This document shows positions 33,626 through 46,475 of a stretch of DNA of 64,000 nt, one piece after another. The notes beneath the pieces are model-generated. The model was not told the DNA's origin. It did not search any database and worked only from the letters and a program-made list of their open reading frames with translations. Both the position numbers and the translations under genes were made by a program. Every line of letters begins with the position of its first letter. The stretch's first letter is position 1. Source of the DNA: Topomyia yanbarensis (Eukaryota > Arthropoda > Insecta > Diptera > Culicidae); NCBI RefSeq assembly GCF_030247195.1, contig NC_080672.1, positions 394,089,037 through 394,153,036 of the forward strand. Direction: 5' to 3'.

Positions 33626-34797
33626 TTTGTTGAGTTATTCGGCATAAAATGTTTCTTGCCCAGTCGTTTGTTTTTGAATTATGTACACATGTTTCTGAAG
33701 AAAATAAACTGAATCGGTCACCTTTTTTGTCACATCTCGAATGGACTTTGATTTGACGAAGCTTGAACTCGTTTTGTTCCTTTTAAGCCTTCTTCAAAAA
33801 TCTGCTGGGACGCATTTTCTACCGGTACCAATGATTAGTCTGGTTCATAGACACTCCTTATTATGACTAAAAAATTTCAAAAACTTTTTCTTCCTTCGAT
33901 TCCATAGTTGTAACCACTTTATCAGACGTGATGAGATTTGTTAGATGAATGCAATACACACTAAACTGTTTTCACAGAAAGTTTTCAACAAAAGTTTAAA
34001 ATACTTCAAAAATTGAGTTTTTTTGGTCGCAAACAATCTCAATTTGTGCTTAAAATGAACTTTTGTTTTAGTATTTGGTTTACTAATTTGACTAAATTAT
34101 TTCGATATTTTACGAGTCGTAAGAGTTTTTTAAAAATTTCATGTGAATCAAAGATCTTGGCGGTGGTAAGTTATTTTGCCCGCGTCCCTTATTATTTTTT
34201 TGTAAGGTGATTCATCAACAGTACTATCTTTGAAAATGGACCACCTTGATTGTGCAACTAATTTTCTTGATTTAATTTTATTGCAAATAATTAATCTTCA
34301 TTTTGTGGGTGACTGGAGAACAGTGAGCCTAGTTATGTAAGGTATTAAATTAGGCTTGGTGGAACTATCCAAGTAGTCTTGGATATCACATATATTTAGA
34401 GTAACATCAGATATTGCTTCAAGCTGTTCTCAACCCCTATTCGGCAGTTTTCACGCCGCCACCCGCGTGTTTGGCTTGGTAAGGCCAAACTAGTGTCGAA
34501 GGGGTTCAATTAAGGTTGTCTGACGTATTCTTGATGGTCACATCATTAGCGATTCTGCGCTAAAATCGACAGATAGCCTTAGTTGATTATAGGATTAGGG
34601 TACATTGTTAATGTGATAAATAATAGCTTTTTCGCTTCAGATAGTTGATATTCGAGCCAGTAGAATTCCTTGAGCGTCTCATATACGAGTTTCGACGGAA
34701 ATTGAGGATTCGATAAAAGAGATCTCTTCTATGAGACAGTCGACCGACAGCGTCGAAATGCTGGAAGATATGAGCAGCGGTAAGCGAGTTTAACAAG
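33626..34797. other. No gene seen
   Basis: A+T-rich unassigned DNA; the frames (34013-34210 plus, 34608-34811 minus) are short and unrecognised. The last 20 bases belong to the left target duplication of the next element. Confidence 0.4.
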
Positions 34798-34819
34798 AGG
34801 GAATGAGACACTTACTACT

Positions 34820-36357
34820 GTGTGGTATGCGTCGGGCTGAAATCTTTTTGCACTACTTCAGCCAAGAATAGAACCTCTGGGAACTGCTCCCATGTCGTAA
34901 GAGGCGACTAACAACATGCTAGGAGTTCCTAGGTCGAGGTATTGCTCCGTACCGAAGACTGAAGGAGTTTCTAGGTCGAGGTATTGCTCCGTACCTGGAC
35001 GGACCTTAAGGTTTTACATCATAACCTTTATCCATTCTGTATTTAGTGAATCACTGACATATAGTCACCTTTTCTGATTCGCTATTCTCGATTGTGTACC
35101 AGCGTTTTAAGTTTCTTCTGGCAGTTGTATAATAGCCGTAAAGGACGAAATCTAATTCTACACTAAGTAACAGCATATATTAATATACCGGCTCTTCCAC
35201 GCAACGGTTTAACTTCCAAAGCATTTTTTTTTAAAGTAAACTTTCATGTAGGAAATTTATTGAATTGGCCTAAGATGGAGCTATTGAATTGCACAAAAAG
35301 TTTTTTATGTTGCAAGCAATCTGTAGATGTGTTAAATTAGGTTTTTTTTATTAAATCTGGAACCATCTACCAACAAATCTACATTTACGAATACCTAAAA
35401 CTTCGTAAAATCGCACTCCTGGTCCTTTCTTCAAAATCATCCAGTGCAGTACTCTACGTCACTCGTTCGAATTTGCACCGCTCATATGGTAGTCGGTATT
35501 TGCTAGTATTGCTGTTCTCCCATCCATTCTTCTTCTGGATCACCGAGGGATCCCCTGTCGTAGTGTTTATTATATTTGTTACGCAAAATAAACATGTCGT
35601 TTGCAATTGGTATTTAACCCAATTATGGGAACGTGTCTGATAGGCAGAGTGGAGATGCCAACTTGTCATTAACATTTCGCAGTGAATTTTTTCACATTTT
35701 TTGGGATATCTTGCAAACTTTGAAAATGATTATTGAAGTGTTAATAAGAAGCATTACTCCCGATGATCGGCTGTTCGGAGTTCAAATTGTTCGTTTCGAA
35801 TTCTCGGAAATTGATCGCGAGCGACTTCATACATATTTCTTAGATCATATTGTCTATAGATGAATAGACCTCTATCATATTCCACGCGGCTTTATCCTTT
35901 CATAACGACCCACGGAAGAATAGTTTTTAAAATGCCTATTTGAATGGATTCATATTTCTACTGGAGGTCGCACACCTGAAAACTTTGATCTACAATGAAA
36001 AGACAGTGCGCGTGAGTACTTAGCTAAATCACAATATCTACCAAGATATATCCTGATCAATCTCCCTACCTACTAACACCAATCCTATCCTGTGACATTT
36101 GTGGATGATGCAGAGAATTCCTCGGTCATAATAGTCACAAGTGTTGAACTAACATTCCTTCCCATCCCAAAATTGACCTGTATGGGCGTGGCCATCTACG
36201 TTATTGATCATACTATAATCTTAGTCTCTTTAGGTTGCACGTTGAGTATGATGAACTACTCCCTAAGTATCATACAATTGGTTCAATATGCAATTTCAAC
36301 AGGCTTTGATCAATCACGGGAAACTCACGGGCGGTCAACTAAGCTAAGCTAAGCTAA
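34820..36357 (+). mobile_element. 1.54-kb non-autonomous retroelement with TSDs
   Basis: Flanked by a 22-bp target duplication with one mismatch (34798-34819 and 36358-36379, AGGGAATGAGACACTTA plus CTACT or TTACT). It ends in a simple tail of CTAAG units (36339-36357), both marks of LINE-type insertion. The 5' part has the GGGAACTGCTCCCATGTCGT and AAGAGGCGACTAACAA text. A 42-bp unit (AGGTCGAGGTATTGCTCCGT) is tandemly doubled at 34921-34995. The 3' part from about 36070 (GTGACATTTGTGGATGATGC, TTATTGATCATACT, GGTTGCACGTTGAG) is similar to the 3' half of the SINE at 60871-61404. Frames (35633-35863, 36092-36352) show no domain. Confidence 0.65.
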
Positions 36358-36379
36358 AGGGAATGAGACACTTATTACT

Positions 36380-36792
36380 ATTGAAAAGAAATCTGTAAGT
36401 AGCACCAATGAAACTTTTAATTTCAGGAACTGTACGAGATGGCGCTGGGCCTGTGGCTTTCGACTGGCATGGGTCATTCTCCTTCGTTCGGAAGTCTTCT
36501 TGGCTAGTTGGTAGATATGTGCTCCTACATGCAAGTTGATCAATTCGTTTGGGTGGGGGACATGTGGATCCTACTAGTTGTCGACTCTTTAGACCGTGGG
36601 TATGAGGCTAGTTCAGGAAAGGAGTGCAGGGCGGGCACCTAAGAGATATTTAATTATTCAGGTCTTGTTCTTATGATTATTTTACTGGACCAAGCACACT
36701 GGCTCTCAGAAATGATAAGCAACCGTTTCGGGTCAGTGTGGTCTATTCGAGTTGAACCAGGCGGACATGCGGTCCGAGCAAACTTTATGGGG
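36380..36792. other. Unassigned, probably dispersed repeat
   Basis: Contains a possible donor/acceptor pair (TCTGTAAGTAG near 36390, TTTTAATTTCAG near 36425) and G+C-richer text near 36560-36640. I could not tie it to a gene or a family. Confidence 0.25.
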
Positions 36793-38590
36793 AATTGCAC
36801 ACTGATAAATAACAATAATAATGTTTATGTTTATTACCTTTACCAACAGGCCCCTTGGCCTGGTGGTTGCTTAAACTAATTTCATTTTAAAATTGCCAAC
36901 ATTTTCGCTTTTATCGCATTCCGCGTCCAGTTTGAAGTCAAAGGCCGTCGCCACACTGTTAAAAATTCGCTGGAGTCCGGTAACAGCGCTCTGGCAACCA
37001 TAGTTGGTTCTCCTGAACGGAACTCGCAGAAAAGAGTTATTACGTAGAGCTCGAACGCGGGCTTGAAGATTCAGACTTTGTAGGGTAATCCACTCTGGCA
37101 GAGAGTAAGTCCGAGACGAACAGGGCTCGAGAGCAGTCCCTCCGAATGCTGGGTGTATCGAGGTGTATTAGCTGGCAACGGTTTTCATAGCTCGGCAGCT
37201 GAAATCTGTTTCGCCATGGGAGATGCCGAAGGGCGAAGCGTATGAACCTGCGTTGGACAGCCTCGATTCTGTCAATCCCGTTCTGGTAGTACGGATTCCA
37301 AACAGCTGAACAATATTCTAACGTTGAGCGGACCAACGCGCAGTAAAGCGATTTAAGACAATATACGTCCCTGAAGTTTTTCGCTATTGGGAAGATGAAC
37401 CCAAGCTGTCGTGATGCCTTATCCACGATGTATGACGTATGTGGTTTGAATGTTAGTGCCGAATCCATGATGACTCCGAGATCTTTGATGTGAGAGTATC
37501 TTGGAATGCTCGAGCCGAAGAAATGGTAGTTAAACTGAGTCGGATGGCGTTTCCGCGTGAACGTAACAATTGAGCATTTACTCGGGTTTAAAACCATTCT
37601 GTTTAGATCACACCACGTGCTAAGGCTGTCCAGTTCCCTCTGAAGAAGCTCGGCATCGGTTTTATCCCGTATTTGTTGAAAAATTTTCATGTCGTCGGCG
37701 ACAGAAAGGCGGGGTGCTCGTAATGTGATATTGACGTCATTAAAGTAGAGGAGGAATATTACTGGACCGAGATGGCTTCCTTGTGGTATGCCGGATGTAG
37801 CGATGAATGGTGCAGATAGACGTCCTTAATGCTGATTTGGAGTTGCCTTTCATCGAGGTAGGAACGAAACCAGCGCAGAAGTTGTCCATGAATGCCGAGT
37901 TTGTCCAGCTTCGCTATTGCGATATCATGGTTGATTTTGTCGAAGGCCGCAGATAGATCCATGTAAATAGCATCGGTTTGCAATCCGTCAGCGAATCCAT
38001 CCATTACATATGTTGTAAACGAGAGCAGGTTTGTCGTTGTCGATCGTTTAGGCATAAAACCGTGTTGGTCATCTGCAATGTAGTGTTTGCAGTGAAAGAA
38101 AACAGGGTCTAAAATAACAAGCTAGAATAGTTTTGATACGGCACTTAAACACGAGATTCCCCGATAATTGTCAATGTTCGATTTATTTCCTTTTTTATGA
38201 ACTGGAAACATGTGTGCTGCATTCCAGCAGGAAGGGAATGTACCAGTAGTGAGGGATAGCTCGAAGACTCGTCGAAGTGGTTCAAGAAGCCCGCTGATGC
38301 ACTTTTTGACAAAAATCGAGGGAACACCATCTAGACCAGGGGTACAAGATGCTTTCAGTTTGGCATTTGCTGCAAGAATGGCATCATTATCGAAACAAAT
38401 TCGGTTGATAGTTCGTCCTAGAGAAGGAGTTAAATTGGCGGCGGCAGCGATTTGTTGTGGTGGCAGGCGCTCGTTGGAAAAAACGCTTGAAAATTTGTCG
38501 GAAAACAGTTGGCAAATTTCCTTAGTGTCGCACAGTGGCACCTGTTCATACAAAGTTGTGACAAAATTATAAAAATTGGTCTATGTGGCC
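36793..38590 (-). pseudogene. Non-LTR retrotransposon reverse transcriptase (broken)
   Basis: The minus strand encodes a LINE reverse transcriptase without its N-terminal endonuclease. In order: LKASCTPGLDGVPSIF, MFPVHKKGNKSNIDNYRGIS, then a TAG stop (about 38122), GFMPKRSTTTNL, motif A AIYMDLSAAFDKINHD, a frameshift near 37815, motif B SGIPQGSHLGPVIFLLYFND, and motif C VADD (Y/FADD expected). The thumb (LNPSKCSIVTFTRK) and HIKDLGVIMDSALTF follow, then a second frameshift near 37090 and the C-terminal FRRTNYG...FNSVATAFDF, with the stop at 36871-36873. The 3' UTR carries an ATTATTATTG-type tail near 36815. The clade is unresolved (CR1/Jockey-like). The gene is dead: one stop, two frameshifts, 5' truncation. 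Confidence 0.85.
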
Positions 38591-41500
38591 AAAACTTCGG
38601 GTTTTAACTAATTTTGGGTCGCTGAATCCATTTCTGCTATCAGATTTGATATTCCATATTTCATTTTTTCGACTAATTTTATATAAACCCATTTGAATGC
38701 GTTGTTCGTTGTAGGGTTGATATAAATATTAACCATAGTAGCCAATCTCATCGGAGAGCAGAAATTGTTGACAAAACTAGTTAAAATCACTAAATCATAA
38801 GTATGTATGATGTTGTTTAGGCAATTAATTTGTAAGGAGATTTATGAGCTACAGGGCGTCTCCAACTATACCAACTTCGGCGCAAAAATGCGCAAGATGA
38901 GTCCTATATATCTTGAAACTACAATAAATTTTGAGTCAGATTCATGATAAGTGACCCATGGGAGACCATCTCAAAAATTGGAAGACGTATAAAGATAAAT
39001 TACTGATATGATATAAAACTTTTCAATAGGATTTTTTGATGCAGAACAAACGTAAATCAGTTTTGTACAAAAATCTCCCATCTATAGTTTAGCATATTCA
39101 TTCTTCTTTCCAATGAACTTAACATTGCTCCAATCGGCTGTGTAGTTCTTAAGATATCGTCATTTAAAAATATCTACAAAAGAATTACAAGACATTGATT
39201 TTTGGGGTCTTGTCACTCCTCGTGCCACTGCGTGTCGTCAGTGCCTAAAACTCCATTAAACGACATACAAGATGGTAAACCGGATTCTTTTCGTTGCTCG
39301 TTAACATACTTCCAGAATGACTTGGGCTTGGACAATTATGTAGTCTTCATTTTATTATATTAAGAATCGCAAATATTTTGTCGTATGTAATTTAAAATTA
39401 GTTCTTTGATTTGATGGAGCTTCAAGGGAACACGTATCCGTTGGCTGATGTCAATCGTGCTGACATTTCTTTGGACTGATCAAACTAGTTTGTTTAGTGT
39501 TTATTTGAAAAACTAGGAAACGAACCCACTGCGCATTTAATGTGCCTGGGGAATACGTATGGTCTTGTCTGAGTCAATGATGACTTTTGAATTATATATG
39601 AGGGTTGAGAATTCACAGTTCACGAGAAGAATCTAAAACAAATCTTGTATTGAGTACTTTCGTACGCTTTGGAGTAGTACCGTAGTAGGAGCTCTATATT
39701 TTTTGTCCTGGTAACCATTTTTCTTCATGAGTATAAAAATGTTATAGCTTGAGTACTGACTCAAAGGGTGACAAGTTAGTTTCTCTTTGTTCTTCTTGTC
39801 TCCAATCTTGTTCAAGTAATTCGATTTTCGGAGATTTTTTTAACATTTAGGACAGCCATAGCTTTCGATCTGTACTATCACTGAGCGTAGTTTAACTTCA
39901 AATCGAGACACACGCACAAAATTTCTCTTTCTACCTGAAGATCCCCAAACTACTTCGCATCGATTGAAGCCAACAGGCAAAGTGTCCCCACGCGTAAATC
40001 ATCCTTTCTGTGACACGCATTCAGGTGTAAACATTTATTAGACCGTTAAGCCGTCGGACCCTGCCGATTCTCCTCCCGACATTTTTTGCCGTATCCCGCG
40101 TATCCAAACCTTACGCAATGCGGCTATCGTCACAATAAAAAAGAAACCCTCCCGGGAGACCAACACTCGGATTCGCACCATCCAATATGTACCTATAAAC
40201 ATAACATATATGTACAAGGCTGCAAACGAAGACACCGGATTCAAGTTGCAGAGCTGCGAGAAGCGTGTCCTAATCGATACTTTTGTCATTATATCAGCTC
40301 GTTCTATACGCTCGCCCTAACCGGGGGCTGTCTGTCCGTCGGTAATGTGTATCTACGGCCAGGCTGTTTCCCTAGTTTTATCATGTCACATTGACAGCCC
40401 TCTGTTGTTAGCAGATAAGTGGAATCATTATTATCGGTCGGTGTGTCTGTAGCGATTCCGGACGCGTGATCGGAATTAATTGGTCTGAAACAGGGATACT
40501 CGGAGACGTGAAACATACAGTTTGGTCCGCTTGAGAGTAGGATGAAAAAGGTTTCTGGGGATAATTATTTTTTTCCGGTTAATTGGTTCAAAAAATGGGT
40601 TAGGTACGGGTTGTTGTTACATTATAGAGCCTACCGATGAGACCGAAATGAACGAGTTCGAAAAAAAGCTAATTTACAACCGACACTTTGGGGTCAGTTC
40701 GCAAGCCTTCTAAAAAACAAGATAATTTATACCGAATAAACGGAGCTTAGCCGTCCGGTTTACATAATCAACAATTTACTGGCCATTTCCCGCGTCTTCC
40801 AGTCTACTTAAGACAGAGCTGACGCGAAATACACTCGATGCTGCGTAGTATTTTTTTCCACCCCGCCAATGTTTTCGTCACAGCCGCATCGTATTCCCCG
40901 CGTAACTCTGAATAAACTGTCTAATTGTTGTAAGTGCTCTTCGAGAACTGCGCGTCGTGAAGCGTTTGAAATTTTATTGCACTTTTTTGTATGGTACAAT
41001 ATGTATGTAATGCTGCGGTTCGGATGTTTTCGCTATACTGATGCTGCGAGTGAGCCGAACTGAAAAAAAAAATGCTTCAACCAGTTGAGTCGTCAACTTT
41101 GACTGCTGTCTGACACAACTGAAACCGAAAACAGCAAACCAAAGCCGACCGCAATGTCTGACTTAGTGCCTCACTCGAAATGAGACCGTGGGACCCTTTC
41201 TAGTGTTACGTGTTGTTGTACAGGTTGCTTACCTACCCCCATTGTGTCTCGCCCTGTACGTTCGTCTGTCTGTCTGGTTTGATCGGTTTGTTTGTCAGTG
41301 GGATTGCTGTGCCCCCTTCCCTTGTTCAGAAGCGCCACCTCTTGAAGTAATGTGAAGTAGCTTTCAGCAATATATGTATATGCAAACACTTGTTAGCGAC
41401 AGGGCGGTTATTAAAATATCACCCAACCAGCTAGCCCCGATAGTTATGCAATGTTTCCTACGGTATTTGTTGCTTGAAAACGGAAGCTTTAGAACTTTAC

Positions 41501-41767
41501 GGTGTTTCTCCATAGTCGAGAACTAATTTGTAACTGGAAACTTGAGTGTTTTATTGGAATAGATGTTGAATGTCTGAATGTCTTCACAGTACACTATAAT
41601 TCCTCAATCGGTTGTAACTCTAGAATGCTGGATGCCACTTATTGGGGACTGCAGTGAGCCTCTATCTTCATACCAGCGTTTGTCGTATTTAAGGGATAGA
41701 AACTTCTGACGAGTCAAACGCTTCTAACGTGGAGAACAGACTCCAGTTTCATTTTTCCCTGTCAAAA
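38591..41767. other. Largely non-repetitive DNA; no gene seen
   Basis: 38.6-39.9 kb is A+T-rich. About 39.9-41.4 kb is richer in G+C and looks single-copy, with runs such as TCTGTCTGTCTGG near 41262. The longest frame (40086-40394, 102 codons) has no domain. It could be intronic or flanking host DNA. Confidence 0.4.
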
Positions 41768-41769
41768 TA

Positions 41770-42713
41770 GGGTAAGGTGGGGCAAATCCGACCGTTGGGT
41801 AAACCCGACCCCCCTCTGTTACCGAAAATCAGAAGCACTACGCGAACTAATATCAATGGTTTCATGTAGAGCATCGAAAATAATCATAATGGTGGCATGA
41901 CAGCATTTTATTAATCTACATTGAGATGCTCAAACGACAAAAAGTGTGTTTTTACAACTTTTGATTTGACTTTTGTGCATTATTGCCTACAGAATATTTC
42001 TGATTGTTAAAGTGATTGCATAAAAATGTAAGTGGATTTAAATTCTTTGAATAAAGTCCTACAAAGTACGTAGATGAATTTGGTTCAACCTTTTTCATAA
42101 CTTTTTTTAATTGCATCGTAATGAAAAATGACGCGGTGGGGCAAATCCGACCTCTTAATAGTGGGGTAAATCCGACCGCTTTTTTGCTAAGAAAATGTTT
42201 ATTTATCAAATTGAAATATATTTTTATTGTTATTTTATATTATTTTTATGAAAAATGGTTCATTACAAACGAAAGACACAAAAACGTGATGATTATAGTA
42301 TTCGTCAAGCAATTGCTCCGATGCAAATGGGAATATCATTATGTGCTACTGCTCGTGATTTTAGCATTCCAAGATTGACATTGAACTCCATTTTCTTCAT
42401 GTTACAATTCAATAACACAACTTTCATTACTTAATCATTGACAAACGATAAAATTTGGGTAATATCTGCACTAAATCAACCAAAAACATAGGGGGTCGGG
42501 TTTACCCCACCATTTTTGAAAACAGCAAAAATGAACATTTTCGTTAAAAGCTTATATCTCAAAATATTCTCAAGATCCGAATAGAATGCTATATACAGAA
42601 AGTTGCCCAGGAGTCTAACCTTTAATTTGGTATATAAAACGACTTAATCCGATGTAAAATGAGCATTTTACAGCCAAAACCATTTACTAGGTCGGATTTA
42701 CCCCACCTTACCC
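41770..42713. mobile_element. pogo-like TIR element, 944 bp
   Basis: Ends GGGTAAGGTGGGGCAAATCC and the complementary GGATTTACCCCACCTTACCC, both flanked by TA (41768-41769, 42714-42715). End-like motifs recur inside: GGTGGGGCAAATCCGACC near 42137, GTGGGGTAAATCCGACC near 42161 and GGGTCGGGTTTACCCCACC near 42494. A remnant of a pogo/psq-type DNA-binding domain lies inside (42255-42434), which argues for a pogo-branch Tc1/mariner origin. It is too short to encode a whole transposase. Confidence 0.8.
42255..42434 (+). pseudogene. pogo/psq-type HTH remnant of a transposase
   Basis: A 59-codon frame starts MVHYKRKTQKRDDYSIRQAI, continues PMQMGISLCATARDFSIPRL, then TLNSI, and stops at 42432-42434. 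The pattern (K)RKT-x-R-x-x-Y at the start, Gly-(I/M)-S in the middle and AARxFxIPRxTL at the end is the classic N-terminal helix-turn-helix of pogo-family transposases and Pipsqueak-type proteins, which binds the transposon ends. The usual Ala-Ala before the recognition helix reads AT here. The rest of the transposase (CENP-B-type HTH and DDE core) is missing. Confidence 0.65.
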
Positions 42714-42715
42714 TA

Positions 42716-43345
42716 CCATGGAGATCAGGCCTATCCGATCTTTCCTAAGGTTGTTCGTACAGTACAGAAATTCTGTATCAGTGGTTAATGACGAAACAAT
42801 GAGGTCTCAACTTGGCAATGTCTAATGAGTCTCTTCAGTATCCTGGTGATTGCAGGTTACGGTAATGAATATTAAAAACAGCAGTGTCACCAAGTGGCTT
42901 CCTTATCGATATTTCGGTTCTTTCTTCGAACGGATCAAGTTTACACATATGTATAAAAATTCATATAAAAATAGATTCAAAATCAAATAACATGTTGAAA
43001 TGAACAAGTAAATGAATGAATCATGGAAAAACCGTTCCATGTTTTTTTCAAAGACTAAAAATTATATCATTCGAGCTATGGAGTCTTCGATCATACGTCG
43101 TAGACGCCATATAGTTATGTTACATTATCACACTGACCATCAAAGCACCGGACAACTAGTCAAAAGAACCAGTTTCTGATGTGAAACATTCAACTGAAGA
43201 ACAGTTTCCGACCAATTCAATAGACCAACAGCTAGCAGCACCCAAATCTTGAATCAAGATGTTAGAACCAGTAATTATTGGTATGCAGGCAACGACCGCT
43301 GCTGTTGGGAATCAAGAACCGCCACTGGCACAACGTGTGAAGAAC

Positions 43346-43393
<48 letters not shown>

Positions 43394-43908
43394 AAAAAGA
43401 CAAAATCATTTCCAGTCCCCTGTTGGATTTAGTCAATTAACTAACAGCGGTAGCCTTGTGGATGTTCCACACGCCAAAGCTGTGAACCTTGCGGCCAAAT
43501 GGCCGTAGCCTTCAGCGCTCGATTCGATCATCAGTTTCCCGCTAATTAACGTGCCAATGCGATGTGCGCTTTCCGTGCTGGTGGCTTCGGCCGCGTCCAT
43601 CCATTCCCATCCCGTCAGATTGATCGTGTCTCACAGCAGCACTCTGCTCGATTCCCGCGGTCTGTCCCGCTGAAATCCGTCGACATGTTCTATTCCATCA
43701 TCAGCATCGGTATCATCATCATCATCATGCTGAAAATGCGCAATAGTGATTGTTCTTAGAATGATGGTGGTGGTTCCGTGTGTCCGCGCGTTCGTGTCAC
43801 ACGGAAGGGCACCAGACCGGTTTTCTTGATCCAAGGTGTTAATTTGCTTTGTCAGATTTCAATTTTTTTCACAGTTAGCTAGAAGCATAAATAATAATAA
43901 ATATTTAG
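42716..43908. other. Non-repetitive DNA with (GA)n; no gene seen
   Basis: A perfect (GA)n microsatellite of about 43 bp lies at 43350-43392 and a short (ATC)n near 43713-43727. The stretch around 43440-43830 is G+C-richer and looks single-copy. Frames 43249-43440 and 43562-43759 have no domain; the first contains the Arg-Glu run encoded by the microsatellite. Confidence 0.45.
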
Positions 43909-44811
43909 CAATTGACGAATTTCGCGCCAACTCGAACAAATGTTGGCAGCAACCTCTCAGATTTAAATTAAACTTTCTGTACATGAGAACTTTGTCACAA
44001 AAAGCCACTTTGCATACTTTGTTTTTCCAAAAATAATCTAGACTGTCTTTTGAAAAGGGCCAAACTTTTTTAACCATTTTTTTTAAAATGGCTATAGTCT
44101 AAAAATGACAAATCCTACAAAAAAAATTGTAGGAGGGGTTTTCACAAAATTAGTCAAACTTTCGAATAAAAATATTGAAAAAAAACGTCATCGACTCCTA
44201 CACTGGAAAAAATCGATTTTAAAAATTAAAAGTCGATTTACAAAAAAAAAATTGATTTAGATGAAATTTTGTTCCAAGATAGGTAATTGTGTTCCCTACC
44301 TACCGTTAAAATTTCAAGTTGGGCACTTTCAAGGAAAAAATGTCATTTGAAAAAAAAAACTTTTTCTTGTTCAAACTGATTTTTTTTTCTTCAGTGCATT
44401 TTTATCGAAAACTAAATCAATGAAAGTCATAATCATCTCAGAATCCATTTTCCCAACTACTAGTTGCCTGATACATGCAAAAAGTATCAGTAACGAATTT
44501 GATATATATATTTATAACAAACTTGAATGAAGACTGAAAGACTCATTAGTTCATCTCAAAAATGATAAATTTTATGAAACAATTCAATATTAATTCGTCA
44601 AAAGGGCGAAAGTGTTTTTTGTAAACAAACTTATTTCGCTCATTAGTCTGCTGCAGAGTGGAATTTCATGAAAAATATGCGTTATTGTAAATTTTTACCC
44701 TTCGTAGAAGTAATTTCAATTGTTTTCTGCTTTGAAATTATAGTAAATTAAGAGAAACCATCAAAATAAAAATTTGTTTACAAATCTTATTCGCCCTTTT
44801 GCAAATTTAAT

Positions 44812-44988
44812 ATGGAATTGACAAACTTTTCTAAAATTTATTTTATGTCTGATGGAGTAGCAGCACAATACAAAAATAAGAAAAACTTCGCAAGCTTGTG
44901 TAGTTTCCAGTCAAAGTACGAATTAAGTGCAGAATGGCATTTTTTGCAATATCCCATAGAAAAGGACCCTGTGATGCTTCTTGATTAA
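44812..44988 (+). pseudogene. Transposase-like remnant (SDG...QYKN motif)
   Basis: A 58-codon frame contains FMSDGVAAQYKNKKNFASLC, then FQSKYELSAEWHFLQYP, and ends at TAA. The pattern (F/Y)-x-SDG-x-A-x-QYKN-(R/K)-KNF...(A/L)EWHF-(F/L) is one I associate with uncharacterised proteins of insect and cnidarian DNA transposons, with the Asp of SDG probably part of the catalytic fold. It is a fragment only. It sits at the centre of the long-TIR element, where a transposase would be expected, and supports its identity as a DNA transposon. The family name is not known to me. Confidence 0.5.
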
Positions 44989-46475
44989 GGGGTTACATAC
45001 CTTTTTGAGATAAAAATGTTAAGAAAGTTTGAATATACGTAAAGGCATAAAGCAATGATTTCATTAAATCAAACGTATAGTATTTTGGTAGTACATTTTT
45101 CAGTGAAATAAACAAGCATAAGTTTATAAAAATATATTGATATTTGGCGGAGTTATGGCTTTTTTATTTAAGAGGTTTGCGGTGATCACGATTGAAGAAC
45201 AATAGATCATCTAAAATCCCAAAACTCAAAATTTTTTATCAGTATATGAGTATTCCTCGTACCTTAACGATTAGTTAAATAAATAATAGTTTTTTCCTGC
45301 ATTCGAGAACGTTATTAGCAAAAAAATGCTGTTTTAAGCTCTAAAAATTGTATTAAAAAATTCTTATCCATGAAACAAAAATTTTGGCATAAAAATGCAA
45401 TCGTTAGATTACGAGAAAAATTAATTACGATCAATTCAAAAAAATTTAAGAAGATCGATTGAGTAGATTTTTGGCAATCGTGATCACGGAAAAACCATTT
45501 TTAGTAAAACATTTCGAGATAATCGAGTTTACAGTTTCGAATTACCACTGCTCTTGGTAGACAAAGCGCGCTTGGATCTATTTCTCGGATCTCTGTAAAA
45601 ATTTGGGAAAGCATTCTCGAAGAGTTGTACTTCCAGATAAAGCAATAAAAACAATTGATTTTATGAAAAATGAAACGGTTTGTACCCCTTAATAAAAATA
45701 TACTTAGTTGCTAAATTAGACAATATCTTCTCACAAACTGAGTTTTATTGGATTCTGAGGTGATTATGACTTTCATTGGTTTAGTTTTCGATAAAAATAC
45801 ACTGAAGAAGGAATTCAGTTTGGACAAGGAAAAGTTTTTTTCAAAAAAAACTTTTTTTCTTTGCAAGTGGCCAACTTGAAATTTTGACGGTAGGTAGGGA
45901 ACATAATTACCTATCTTGGAGTAAAATTTCATCCAAATCAAAAATGTTTTTTTTTGTAAATCGACTTTAAATTTTTAAAATCGATTTTTTTCAGTGTAGG
46001 AGTCGATGACGATTTTTTTCAATATTTTTATTTAAAAATTTGACTAGTTTTGTACAAATCACTCCTACAACATTTTTTTTTGTAGGATTTGTCATTTCTA
46101 GACTATAATCATTTGAAAAAATTGGTAAAAAAGTTTGACCCTTTTCAAAAGACAGTCTAGATCATTTTTGGAAAAACAAAGTATGCAAAGTGGCTTTTTG
46201 TGACAATGTGTTCATGTACAGAAAGGTTTTTTTTTAAATCGACTTTACATTTTTAAAATCCATTTTTTTTTCAGTGTAGGAGTCGATGAAGAATTTTTTC
46301 AATATTTTTATTCGAAAATTTGACTAATTTTGTAAAAATAACATCTGCAACATTTTTTTATGTAGGATTTGTCATTTTTAGACTATAATCATTTGAAAAA
46401 AATTGGTTATAAAAGTTTGACCGTTTTTCAAAAGACAGTCTAGATTATTTTTGCAAAAACAAAGTATGCAAAGTA

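Noticed and set aside
34921..34995. CRISPR-like repeat
   Set aside because: Only two adjacent units without spacers, inside a eukaryotic retroelement; a simple tandem duplication.
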